Shown here in pieces: positions 16,047 to 23,789 of a stretch of DNA of 33,456 bases. The stretch is taken from positions 1-33,456 of the IMG/VR virus record IMGVR_UViG_3300002053_000040, one strand, 5' to 3'. The notes beneath the pieces were generated by a model. It was not told the origin of the DNA, did no database searches, and worked only from the letters and a program-made list of their open reading frames with translations. Within the stretch, counting starts at the first letter, position 1, and each line of letters starts with the position of its first letter. The DNA comes from a virus. The translations under genes were made by a program, and so were the position numbers.

Positions 16047-16607
16047 ATGTTTATCCAGAATAAAAATCTCGCAAATAGCGAATTGGTATTGCCGGGGGGT
16101 TTGGTTCCGAGAGGGGATGACGAAGGGATCTTCGAAGTTCCCGATAACATCGGTGCGGTTCTGTGTGAAACGCCCGGCTGGTCGAAAACCGATAAGCCAC
16201 CGAAGAAACTCGAAGAGATCGATCCCGTAGCGGCTCTGAGAGAGCTACGTCGGCTTCGGGGGGAAGGGGTGCCGCCTATCCATCAACCGCCCCCGCCTGT
16301 TACGGCGGCTCCTACGACTCCGCAACCGCCTTCGCTTGTATCGCCTGCGCCTGCGCCTGCGCCGACTACCCCGGCACCGGCAGCAGAGCCGATGGCGGAT
16401 GTACCGACGGCAGAACCGGAGTTGGAATCGGAAGCGGATAGCGAAGCCGATGATGAAGGCCCGGATCTTACCAGCATGACGAAAGCGCAGCTTATCGATG
16501 TTGCGTCAGAGTACGGCATCGAATTATCGGCTGAACTCAAAAAGGGGAAGGTCGACGATCTTCGCGCATACCTCGATAAAAAGTTGTATGGTGAAAGTGA
16601 GGGATAG
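16047..16607 (+). CDS. Head accessory protein with C-terminal SAP/HeH-like motif
   Basis: A 186-residue protein with AAAGGA seven bases before the ATG. The N-terminal 60 residues form a compact segment (ELVLPGGLVPRGDDEGIFEV). Residues about 75-125 are a Pro/Ala/Thr-rich linker (PAPAPAPTTPAPAAEP), followed by an acidic stretch. Residues about 143-180 (TKAQLIDVASEYGIEL...KVDDLRAYL) match the helix-extended-helix pattern of SAP, HeH and Rho-N motifs, which often bind nucleic acid. Its position directly after the capsid gene suggests a head decoration or completion role. A DNA-contacting head component is possible but inferred. Confidence 0.6.
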   Translation: MFIQNKNLANSELVLPGGLVPRGDDEGIFEVPDNIGAVLCETPGWSKTDKPPKKLEEIDPVAALRELRRLRGEGVPPIHQPPPPVTAAPTTPQPPSLVSPAPAPAPTTPAPAAEPMADVPTAEPELESEADSEADDEGPDLTSMTKAQLIDVASEYGIELSAELKKGKVDDLRAYLDKKLYGESEG

Positions 16608-16609
16608 CC

Positions 16610-16966
16610 ATGTCGGCGAACGCTGACGATTTACGCAACTGGTATGGGGAAGCGATAGGCATCTCTACAACGCTGACAGCGGGAGCGGCAGCGGCAGTCA
16701 AAAACGCCGCACCACTTGAGAATGGTCGTTATCGTATTCAGTTTCATACGCTGACTGGCGCGGTAGCGAAAGTATGGTGTCGACAGGGACCGCACGCATC
16801 GGTTGCTGCAACGAAAGCCGATCCGTCGATGCCGGTTGAAGTGAATGTCGCGCCGCGCCCTTTTTTCTTTGTGATGGTTCGCGATAAGTTGGATGGATTG
16901 AGCTTTATCGCAGACTCGGATACGTGTGACGTTACGATAACAAAGGTTTCGCGCGGGAAGAATTGA
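16610..16966 (+). CDS. Small beta-rich structural protein (hypothetical)
   Basis: A 118-residue protein beginning two bases after the previous stop, with GAGGG upstream. It appears beta-rich: alternating hydrophobic residues in RYRIQFHTLTGAVAKVWCRQ and RPFFFVMVRDKLDGLSFIAD. This would suit a small head decoration or neck protein, but I recognise no family. Its position between the SAP-motif protein and other small head-region genes supports a virion role. Confidence 0.6.
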   Translation: MSANADDLRNWYGEAIGISTTLTAGAAAAVKNAAPLENGRYRIQFHTLTGAVAKVWCRQGPHASVAATKADPSMPVEVNVAPRPFFFVMVRDKLDGLSFIADSDTCDVTITKVSRGKN

Positions 16967-16970
16967 TGCG

Positions 16971-17342
16971 ATGGGAGATGCGCAGCGAGGAGATGATGCG
17001 TTAGCGTTTTACGCTGCGAATCTTGGGCGAACACGGGCAATAGCTTGTTCGACTGTAGCGGCGCAACTGCTCGATGATGACGGCGCGTTATTGCCCGTTC
17101 GCCATATTCTGCATTTAGGATATTTATCTCCTCGCACGTCAACGATCTGGATTGCTACCGGTAAGTTCGAAAGAGGTAAGGCGTTGTCGGTGTCGGCAGC
17201 CCCGCCTTACTTTCCGATGACACCGGGACGAATCGTTGCGCTCGAATTAAACGTCCGCAAAGGTGATAACGATCAAATTGCTGCCATAATGGCGAGTGGT
17301 AGTGGTATCCTGTATATCACGGAAATCTCGCGGAGAGTTTAG
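16971..17342 (+). CDS. Small structural protein (hypothetical)
   Basis: A 123-residue protein starting four bases after the previous stop. The ribosome site is weak (GGAAG about 9 bases upstream), but this is the only in-frame ATG that gives a full-length product. It is beta-rich with no membrane segment, and ends in SGSGILYITEISRRV, similar in feel to the preceding protein's C-terminus, so the pair may be distant relatives. Its function is not recognised. The TAG stop shares its G with the GTG start of the next short gene. Confidence 0.55.
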   Translation: MGDAQRGDDALAFYAANLGRTRAIACSTVAAQLLDDDGALLPVRHILHLGYLSPRTSTIWIATGKFERGKALSVSAAPPYFPMTPGRIVALELNVRKGDNDQIAAIMASGSGILYITEISRRV

Positions 17343-17518
17343 TGCCGATTTTATCGAGAGCGTTAGTCGGTGACGGTGAAGACACGGGAGGTGGAATAGA
17401 CGTAGAAGAGTTAATCGATCTTGTTCAGATCTTGCTTTTGGTAGATGAAGATTACGGTCTTATTTTTTCAGAGGATTTTCACGTAGTAGTTGAGCATATC
17501 GAACCGATTCCGCCATGA
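17342..17518 (+). CDS. 58-residue acidic mini-protein overlapping both neighbours
   Basis: An open frame from GTG at 17342 to TGA at 17516-17518 encodes 58 residues. The GTG overlaps the TAG of the upstream gene (TAGTG), and the stop overlaps the ATG of the downstream gene (ATGA), so it fills the 172 bases between them exactly. The product is acidic, with a DVEELIDLVQILLLVDED helix-like segment. The double overlap is the main evidence. There is no family match and no clear Shine-Dalgarno sequence, so translation probably depends on coupling. Confidence 0.6.
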   Translation: MPILSRALVGDGEDTGGGIDVEELIDLVQILLLVDEDYGLIFSEDFHVVVEHIEPIPP

Positions 17519-18069
17519 GCCGCCATCGCCTACTATCTGGTATCAATGTTCACGGGCAATACCGCGCGACGTTTGCCAATAGCGCGGCGCGGCTTGCTGA
17601 CACCGGGCCTTACTTGGCGACGGAGTCGATTGCCGGGGGGAGCTTGAATCCGGCAGTTGCTCTTCAATTAGATACATACGCTGAATTTGTGCTTGCCAAT
17701 CATAGTCCGATCGTATGGCAGGCGATAACGGGAGCAGCCGGTAGTCTTCAGCAAAAAGATTTGCTCGATAATAATTCAGATTATATGGTGGTGGGGGATA
17801 AAACTCTCGATAAAGTAGTTTTAGTAGACTATTCGTTTCAGTTGCCGATATCGGGGCGGCAACGAAATGGCTTGCTTACTTTATCGCATGACGGAACTGT
17901 TCCGACTATCGATGAAGATTATTATTACGAAATCGGCGATGAGATCGTGAGCGTGACGTTCGGCGCAACGATTTCGGGAAATGATTTGCGGGTTACTATC
18001 GTAACCGCATCGGTCGGGGAAAACCCGAAGTTAGTGTATCGAAAGTTTGCATTGCCTATAGCGGCATAA
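17515..18069 (+). CDS. Head-region structural protein (hypothetical)
   Basis: A 184-residue beta-rich protein starting at an ATGA overlap. It contains SLNPAVALQLDTYAEFVLANH and YYYEIGDEIVSVTFGATI segments, with no cysteine cluster or membrane span. It lies just before the fibre-like genes and could be a fibre base, decoration or neck protein. I do not recognise the family. Confidence 0.6.
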   Translation: MSRHRLLSGINVHGQYRATFANSAARLADTGPYLATESIAGGSLNPAVALQLDTYAEFVLANHSPIVWQAITGAAGSLQQKDLLDNNSDYMVVGDKTLDKVVLVDYSFQLPISGRQRNGLLTLSHDGTVPTIDEDYYYEIGDEIVSVTFGATISGNDLRVTIVTASVGENPKLVYRKFALPIAA

Positions 18070-18083
18070 AAGGGAGCGGATAA

Positions 18084-18893
18084 ATGTCACATAAAGACTA
18101 CGGACAAAAAGGCGTTGCGAATGATGTTCAATTCGGAAAGGGTGGCCCCCGGCTCGTTGTCGACACAGGAGTAATCAAGTCGACTCAGAGCGACGGGTCA
18201 ACGCTGGAAGAATTTAGGGGTGCGGCTCCGACCGATCCCGATTCTTTTGCAACGAAAGAATACGTCGATACACGCGCGGGTGCGCCTGTTACCGGGCAGA
18301 TTGATGGTGGATCGCCGCCTACGCCCGGTGATGGCGTTTTATATATTTGCACGACGGCAGGCGGAACGTTCACAGAACAATATCTGTACTACCGAAAAGG
18401 TGGTCAATGGGTCGAGAAAGTTCCGGTCAACGGGCAATCGATTCACGTTACGCAAGACTTGCTCGGTGGTAATCAGGAGTATGCTGCCGATCATATCTAT
18501 ATCTGGGATGGCGATAATACTGAATGGGATGATATCGGGCCTACTGCTGCTGCCACCAAAACTATCAAGACGGAACGGCTCAGTTTCGATTACACCGATA
18601 CGGGCGTTAATAATATTGGCACGGCACTTCCGGCAGGCGCAAAGGTTAGGAACGTCAAACTGAACGTTACACAGTTGTTCGACGGTACTACGCCGGTTGT
18701 GAAAGTAGGTGACGCTGCCGATGATGATCGGCACATGACCGAAGCGGAAAATGATTTAACGGTAGTCGCGTTATACGAAACGAACGTTGCGTGGTTGTAT
18801 GGTTCGGGTACACAGGTTACCGCTACCGTGACGATCGGTGGCACGCCGACGCAGGGTACAGCTGAATTGGAGATTTCTTACTCGCTCGCGTGA
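18084..18893 (+). CDS. Fibre-like protein (probable head fibre)
   Basis: A 269-residue protein with GGGAG upstream of the ATG. The segment FGKGGPRLVVDTGVIKS followed by DPDSFATKEYVDTRAG is characteristic of phage fibre proteins, where a D..(A)TK.YVD motif closes a beta module. The middle contains a short collar-like module (GDGVLYICTTAGGTF). The C-terminal 95 residues form a beta-rich domain (ERLSFDYTDTGVNNIGTALPAGAK) that could be the outer tip. It lies in the head block, far from the baseplate genes, which favours a capsid- or neck-attached fibre over a baseplate fibre. Confidence 0.65.
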   Translation: MSHKDYGQKGVANDVQFGKGGPRLVVDTGVIKSTQSDGSTLEEFRGAAPTDPDSFATKEYVDTRAGAPVTGQIDGGSPPTPGDGVLYICTTAGGTFTEQYLYYRKGGQWVEKVPVNGQSIHVTQDLLGGNQEYAADHIYIWDGDNTEWDDIGPTAAATKTIKTERLSFDYTDTGVNNIGTALPAGAKVRNVKLNVTQLFDGTTPVVKVGDAADDDRHMTEAENDLTVVALYETNVAWLYGSGTQVTATVTIGGTPTQGTAELEISYSLA

Positions 18894-18909
18894 TTACGAT
18901 AACACCGAT

Positions 18910-18934
18910 TCGGGAAGTTTCGCTCCCTTCCCGA
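18910..18934 (+). terminator. Hairpin between two fibre-like genes, possible weak terminator
   Basis: 18910-18917 pairs with 18927-18934 (eight pairs) around a nine-base loop. The tail is only TATCGCTTT, without a clean T-run, so termination would be weak. It may instead stabilise mRNA ends. It lies 17 bases after a stop and 27 before a start. Confidence 0.35.
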
Positions 18935-18960
18935 TATCGCTTTACAGCGCACGGTGAACA

Positions 18961-19986
18961 ATGGGTATTTTTGGAAATCTCGATGGCACGTTCCGTTCTC
19001 GGTTTTCTATCGGGAAGAAAGCCAGTGAAGTTTATTTAGAGCGGGACGGGTCGAATAATCTCACGCTGCGCGATCTTGTTGTTACTACCGCGCAGAAGTT
19101 AAACGATTTAATTTCCCGCACGCGCGCCGATCAGTTCAGCGGCTTATCGAGCAAAGGATCGCCGGTAAGCGCCGATCGTCTTTTAATCGAAGATAGTGCG
19201 GCATCGTGGGCAAAAAAATATACGACGGTCGGTTCATTACCGGCGGGTGCCGCAGCGCTTCCGGCAGGTTATGTTGATGGGCTGAAAGTTTCTTACGTTT
19301 CAGCTTCGCAGGTTAGTATTGCTATTGGGCGTTGTCGAAGTGACGATAATACTACAGATATCGTTTCGACTGGAACGTTGACAGCGAACATAGCTACGTC
19401 GGGGGCTAATGGCCTTGATACGGGAAGCGAGGCCAGTGATACATGGTATTCCGTTTGGATAATTTGGAATTCGGGCACCGGTACAGCGGCATCGTTGCTT
19501 TCGGCTTCCATGACTTCGCCTACTTTGCCAAGCGGTTATACGAAGAAACGTCGCGTGGGGGTGGTGCGGAATTATGGTTCGAACTTTTTGCTTTTCACTC
19601 AGATCGTTAGCGAAGGTAGGGCGCGGGAATACATTTATGATCAAGTTTCGGAAAACGTTTTGGAGGTTTTGACAAACGGTGGTGCTACTTCTTGGACAAA
19701 CGTAGACTTGTCCAGCTTTGTTTCTCCTACCTCTACCACAGCTCTTATCAGGGTAATGTTTTACGGAACTGATGCGCCAGGTGGGCATGTAAGCATAAGG
19801 CCAGATAATACTTCCATATCGAACCCGGTGACGATGCAGTTCGCGGGAACGAACTCTTCGGAGTTTTCAAGTTCCAACTCTGTTTGGAGGCAACCGACGA
19901 GTAGTAGCCAGATAATCGAATATGAATCGACAGATGCGTTTGTAGATGTGTATATCTGGGTAGAAGGTTTTATCGACATTATTTGA
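18961..19986 (+). CDS. Fibre or appendage protein (probable)
   Basis: A 341-residue protein with an N-terminal module (RSRFSIGKKASEVYLERDGSN) like those of fibre or collar proteins, then a short helical section, then a long Ser/Thr/Gly-rich beta region. The C-terminal 110 residues (from about SWTNVDLSSFVSPTSTTALI) look like a jelly-roll or carbohydrate-binding-type tip. This is a guess from the strand pattern, with no conserved sugar-binding residues identified. Codon use is more AT-rich than in neighbouring capsid genes, as is common for exchangeable fibre tips. It is probably involved in surface binding. Confidence 0.55.
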   Translation: MGIFGNLDGTFRSRFSIGKKASEVYLERDGSNNLTLRDLVVTTAQKLNDLISRTRADQFSGLSSKGSPVSADRLLIEDSAASWAKKYTTVGSLPAGAAALPAGYVDGLKVSYVSASQVSIAIGRCRSDDNTTDIVSTGTLTANIATSGANGLDTGSEASDTWYSVWIIWNSGTGTAASLLSASMTSPTLPSGYTKKRRVGVVRNYGSNFLLFTQIVSEGRAREYIYDQVSENVLEVLTNGGATSWTNVDLSSFVSPTSTTALIRVMFYGTDAPGGHVSIRPDNTSISNPVTMQFAGTNSSEFSSSNSVWRQPTSSSQIIEYESTDAFVDVYIWVEGFIDII

Positions 19987-19993
19987 GGTTACA

Positions 19994-20407
19994 ATGTCAC
20001 GGAAAGCAGTTACGCAAACAGCAACGGGTGCAGTAATGCAGTATGGTTACTGCGACTTTACTAGCGAGATCGATCCGTTGACTCAATCGCAAGTCGATTT
20101 GAATGAAGGAACGATTCTAGTTGCCGATATTCCTCTCTATCATCACAAGGTTGTTGCCGGGAACTTTGTTGAGATGAGCGCAGCCGAAAAAGCAACGGTT
20201 GATGCGGCGCGTGAGGCAGAGAGTACGGCGAAGTTAGACGGTGCGGTGCACATTCAGCGTGTAGTGAATTCAATAAGTGAGTTGCCATTGCCGCCACCGA
20301 AAGCTGGCCTTCTTGTTGGCGTTATTACAACAGGTAATATTGGTTTAGCGATCAGTGGAACAAATAAATGGTTTCTTTTTGCGGTTGATGGAATGGTAGG
20401 CCCATAG
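19994..20407 (+). CDS. Small fibre-associated protein (hypothetical)
   Basis: A 137-residue protein seven bases after the preceding gene, with GAGGTTA as a weak ribosome site. The central segment YHHKVVAGNFVEMSAAEKATVDAA resembles short motifs found at the ends of phage fibre and virion proteins. The C-terminal part (AGLLVGVITTGNIGLAISG) is glycine-rich and beta-like. It may be a fibre cap or attachment protein; the function is not certain. Confidence 0.5.
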   Translation: MSRKAVTQTATGAVMQYGYCDFTSEIDPLTQSQVDLNEGTILVADIPLYHHKVVAGNFVEMSAAEKATVDAAREAESTAKLDGAVHIQRVVNSISELPLPPPKAGLLVGVITTGNIGLAISGTNKWFLFAVDGMVGP

Positions 20408-20456
20408 CTTGTGATAGAATAAAATCAATTCGAGAGGAAAAAATAGGAGCAAAAAT

Positions 20457-20984
20457 ATGCCCGCGCATGATCCGTCTGGTAATGGCCCTGCTCACGATTC
20501 GACTCCGCCGCGCGGAAGCAAAGCAAAGATGACGTATTTGAATATCGATAAAACTGGCATGTCTATGTCGGGTAAAACTGCGGTTACAATTTTCAGTACG
20601 CTTGCCGGGCTTATCATTTTTCTCGTTTCGGGCTGGTTTGCTTTTTTATCGATCAATGCGACGAAAGCAGATATTGATCAACACGATGAAAATGTTGTTG
20701 CGCATAAAATTATTATCGAAAAAGATGAAGAGGCTGTTCCGATAAAAGTGGTGGTGAAAGAGCATCATCGTGTTATTAAAGAAATTCCTAAGATCAAACG
20801 AGAGGTTGTTATCGTAAAGAACGGTTTTTATGAAGAGCGAGCCGAACGATTGGCCGACAGAGCAGCGGATAGGGTGAAGGGTGAACGGCAGAGCCGAGAG
20901 CGTTGGAAATATGTGCGGGCGAAGGCGATGAAAAATTTAGAGCAGAAGAAACCGATCAGAGATGGACTGGAAGATTATCTATGA
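20457..20984 (+). CDS. Membrane-anchored coiled-coil protein
   Basis: A 175-residue protein with AGGAG well placed before the ATG. A polar N-terminus of about 40 residues is followed by one transmembrane helix at about 42-66 (VTIFSTLAGLIIFLVSGW...). A long charged, helical C-terminal part follows, including Val/Ile-Lys-rich strands and an Arg/Glu-rich coiled-coil (EERAERLADRAADRV). The N-in, C-out layout recalls inner-membrane spanins, but no outer-membrane partner gene is nested or adjacent. A virion membrane-contact or superinfection-related role is equally open. The stop overlaps the next ATG. Confidence 0.6.
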   Translation: MPAHDPSGNGPAHDSTPPRGSKAKMTYLNIDKTGMSMSGKTAVTIFSTLAGLIIFLVSGWFAFLSINATKADIDQHDENVVAHKIIIEKDEEAVPIKVVVKEHHRVIKEIPKIKREVVIVKNGFYEERAERLADRAADRVKGERQSRERWKYVRAKAMKNLEQKKPIRDGLEDYL

Positions 20985-22069
20985 CCGATAACATGCTACA
21001 GATCACGGCTGCTGAAAATGCAGTCCCGTCGATTGACACCGAAGCAATCGGTGCGGTCGTGAAAGTGGCGGCGCGCGATGAAAATATGCCCGATGTAGTC
21101 GCGGCTGGTTTCGATCGCATGGTGGTTGAACGGTCTACTGACGGTGGACTGAGCTATGTCGAGATCACAGTTCCGTCGGAGCGGCCTTTACTGGACCCGG
21201 AAAATCCGACGATAATTTTTTTCGATCGCGCGGGCAATGAAAATTATTGGTATCGGTTCCGGTATCGCAATACGAAAGATGGTTCGCTATCGCAACCGTC
21301 GGTAGCTGTGCTCGGTGAAGGGTTGATGATCCGGCAGTTTCTTACGGTCGAGCAGTTGAAGGCGCGGTATTTTTTTGGTGTCAGTCTCACCGATGATGAA
21401 GGGAATGAATTGCCGGATGCGACATTCGCGCATTTTATTCTGCAAGCGATTCGCTGGTTCGAACATCAAATCGATATACCGATTTTACCGCAAACGTTTA
21501 TCGACAATCACGACTACCACCGTTCGGCGTATGAAGCGTTCAATTTTCTTCAACTCGATAACTATCCGCTGATCAGCGTTGAAGAGTTTCGGGTTCAGTA
21601 TCCAAGTGGTCAAACGGTTATCGTTTATCCCGCAGAATGGATTCGCATTAACAAAGAGAAAGGCCAGATTCAAGCGGTGCCGACAGCAGGTACGTTGTCA
21701 GAGTTTCTGATCGGGCAGGGCGGAACGTTTCTTCCCGCTGTTTACAACGGAATGCATTACCTTCCGCATCTCTTTCAGGTTTATTACACGGCTGGTTTCG
21801 AAGAGGGAAAAGTTCCCGCGAACATTGTTGATCTTATCGGAATGTTCGCATCGTTCGGCCCGCTGAACGTGTTCGGTGATCTCATTGCGGGTGCGGGCAT
21901 TGCGAATATTAGCTTGTCGATGGATGGATTATCGCAGAGTATAGGAACTACAAGCTCGGCAACGAATAGCGGATACGGCGCGCGTATAATCCAGTATCAG
22001 AAGCAGATAAAAGAGCAAATCCCGATGTTGCGCAGATATTACAAAGGGATCAGGATGGTTGTCGCGTAA
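20981..22069 (+). CDS. Head-tail connector/neck protein with N-terminal FN3-like domain
   Basis: A 362-residue protein. I take ATG 20981 (ATGA overlap) rather than the upstream in-frame ATG at 20903, which would overlap the previous gene by 82 bases. Residues about 35-105 look like an Ig/FN3 module (MVVERSTDGGLSYVEITV, YWYRFRYRNTKDGSLSQPS). The rest has FLTVEQLKARYFFG, a helical core, then YNGMHYLPHLFQVYYTAGFEEG and a C-terminal helical segment, as in connector-type proteins that attach below the portal. The assignment rests on this architecture and on the following neck genes. Exact position in the neck is uncertain. Confidence 0.6.
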   Translation: MTDNMLQITAAENAVPSIDTEAIGAVVKVAARDENMPDVVAAGFDRMVVERSTDGGLSYVEITVPSERPLLDPENPTIIFFDRAGNENYWYRFRYRNTKDGSLSQPSVAVLGEGLMIRQFLTVEQLKARYFFGVSLTDDEGNELPDATFAHFILQAIRWFEHQIDIPILPQTFIDNHDYHRSAYEAFNFLQLDNYPLISVEEFRVQYPSGQTVIVYPAEWIRINKEKGQIQAVPTAGTLSEFLIGQGGTFLPAVYNGMHYLPHLFQVYYTAGFEEGKVPANIVDLIGMFASFGPLNVFGDLIAGAGIANISLSMDGLSQSIGTTSSATNSGYGARIIQYQKQIKEQIPMLRRYYKGIRMVVA

Positions 22070-22950
22070 TGCACAGAGATTACACGCCTCCGACACCGGG
22101 AGAAACCGGTACGCCTTTATCGCAACGGGGATTCGATAATAAGATTCCGCCGACAGCGGGGGATACCGATCCGCTGGAAGATCGGCACAAGGCTCTGAAT
22201 GTCAAAAAGACGCGCAGCGATTTTCGAGATGAAGAGTTCGAACGAACGATTCAGCAACACGGCAAGCGGGTTGTTTGGCGCAAGTCGATGATCTGCCCGT
22301 GCTTGAATCCGGTGACGGGGCAAAAGAAACTCGATTGCAGCAATTGCGACGGTTCGGGTTTTATTTATGTAGACCCGCTGGAAATTCGCGCATTGATGCT
22401 GCGCTTCGAAAAGAATACTCGCATTTATGAAAAGTTCGGCATGTGGGTTGCCGGTGAATGCCAAGTGACGGTCGAGCATCATTATCGGCTTGGTTTTCGT
22501 GACTCGTTAGAATGCGTCGATGACATGATGAATTTCAACGAGATCATCAAAAAGGGTGATCGGCACGGGCGGCGGAGCGAATTACCGACAGGTATCGATA
22601 CAGCAAGATATAGAATACAAAACCTTACGAAAGCACTTATTATTGACGCGAGCAATAACATTGTCGCGTTGGACATTGGTTATCATCTCGAAGTAAACGA
22701 GCACGGGCAGATTAAATGGAAAGCACCGGGAAAGAAACTGGTCAGTGATGATCAGTTTGTTTCTTTGCATTACGATTTTCATCCCGTCTATATGGTTATT
22801 TCGCATCCACATGCAATTCGATCAGATGTGCGGGGAACGAAAGTGCCGAAAGAAACGGTAACTCCGTTGCCGTTGCAGGTAGGCGCGCAATTAGATTTTC
22901 TCGCGAACGATGACCCGAATGTTCGCTTGCCGGTGACGGGAGGTAGTTAA
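22069..22950 (+). CDS. Neck protein with zinc-binding CPC...CSNCDGSG cluster (probable)
   Basis: A 293-residue protein with a TAATG overlap start. A CPC motif, then CSNCDGSG about 14 residues later, forms a four-cysteine cluster like half of a DnaJ zinc finger. The N-terminal 50 residues are polar and proline-rich. The C-terminal half appears beta-rich (KALIIDASNNIVALDIGYHLEV). It lies between connector and tail-completion genes, so a head-closure or neck adaptor role is likely. Zinc binding is inferred from cysteine spacing. Confidence 0.6.
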   Translation: MHRDYTPPTPGETGTPLSQRGFDNKIPPTAGDTDPLEDRHKALNVKKTRSDFRDEEFERTIQQHGKRVVWRKSMICPCLNPVTGQKKLDCSNCDGSGFIYVDPLEIRALMLRFEKNTRIYEKFGMWVAGECQVTVEHHYRLGFRDSLECVDDMMNFNEIIKKGDRHGRRSELPTGIDTARYRIQNLTKALIIDASNNIVALDIGYHLEVNEHGQIKWKAPGKKLVSDDQFVSLHYDFHPVYMVISHPHAIRSDVRGTKVPKETVTPLPLQVGAQLDFLANDDPNVRLPVTGGS

Positions 22951-23789
22951 TGGCGGATTTGATAAAAATATCCGTCGGGCAGGTGGTAAGCGAATTGCTT
23001 AGTCGTATGCCGACGAAAGACGATAAGGCGCGCATGATCAAAGGACTTGGCGCGTCCGCAATGCACTTCTGGAAAAATCAGGCATTGCAGAAGTTACGCT
23101 CTACATCGCGTGATTACGTTGCAGGGCTTCAAGAGGATATCGGAACAGAGAAAGCGACGATAACGCTGGTCGGTGTTCTGCCGAATCTTATCGAGCGAGG
23201 CTTTCGCGGCGGAGATATGCGCACGTACATGCTGGAAGGCCCACGCGCGAAGACAGCGAGAGCCGGGCATCGTTATCTAACCGTGCCATTTCAACATGGT
23301 ACTCCGGGCACAACGGGGCGCAATGTCGGTATTCCGATGCCGAGAGTTATTCATAATGCAGCAAAGCAATTAGAAGCAACGATAAGCAGACCGGGACCGG
23401 CGCTAGTGGGAACTGCGGGAGTTAGAACGGTTCGGTATGGGGAACGGCTTGGCCCGGAAAGTCGGGGTGTGAAACAAAAAGCTCGCGAACTGTTGCTACA
23501 TAAAGTGAAGCCTTGGCACGCTACCAGTATTTATACTAGCATGATTCGGCACGAAAAAACTTTCGCGCAAGCAACGCAGACTACAGGCTACACGACGTTT
23601 CGAGTTTTATCGGAAAACGTTATTCGCGGCAAACGAGATCCGGAAACGGGACGGGCGGCGGAGCATTGGTTTCATCCAGGTATAAGCGCGCGTAGGTTTG
23701 CGCGCGATACACGCACGCACGTACGCAAAATCGCGACAGCTATCGTCACGCAGAGTATGAGCCATGTCGGGAAGAAAAGATCCACGTAA
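22950..23789 (+). CDS. Tail completion / HK97 gp10-like neck protein
   Basis: A 279-residue basic protein with a TAATG overlap start. An N-terminal helix with AMHFWKNQALQKLR and the C-terminal WFHPGISARRFARDT motif followed by a helix recall the HK97 gp10 family of neck/tail-completion proteins, where a HPG...A..F segment is typical. The middle is an insertion relative to the usual length of about 130-180 residues. The gene end overlaps the next gene by 26 bases in another frame. Confidence 0.6.
   Translation: MADLIKISVGQVVSELLSRMPTKDDKARMIKGLGASAMHFWKNQALQKLRSTSRDYVAGLQEDIGTEKATITLVGVLPNLIERGFRGGDMRTYMLEGPRAKTARAGHRYLTVPFQHGTPGTTGRNVGIPMPRVIHNAAKQLEATISRPGPALVGTAGVRTVRYGERLGPESRGVKQKARELLLHKVKPWHATSIYTSMIRHEKTFAQATQTTGYTTFRVLSENVIRGKRDPETGRAAEHWFHPGISARRFARDTRTHVRKIATAIVTQSMSHVGKKRST

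Noticed and set aside
18220-18663. Forward open frame of 147 codons in another frame of the fibre gene
   Set aside because: Fully inside a well-supported gene with a good ribosome site; Arg/Ile-rich product without domain.
20385-20425. Possible promoter (TTGATG with TAGAAT) before the membrane-protein gene
   Set aside because: The two elements are 24 bases apart, too far for a standard promoter; only an AT-rich gap remains.
20903-20980. Upstream ATG (20903) as start of the connector gene
   Set aside because: It would overlap the membrane-protein gene by 82 bases; ATG 20981 gives a compact ATGA overlap like its neighbours.
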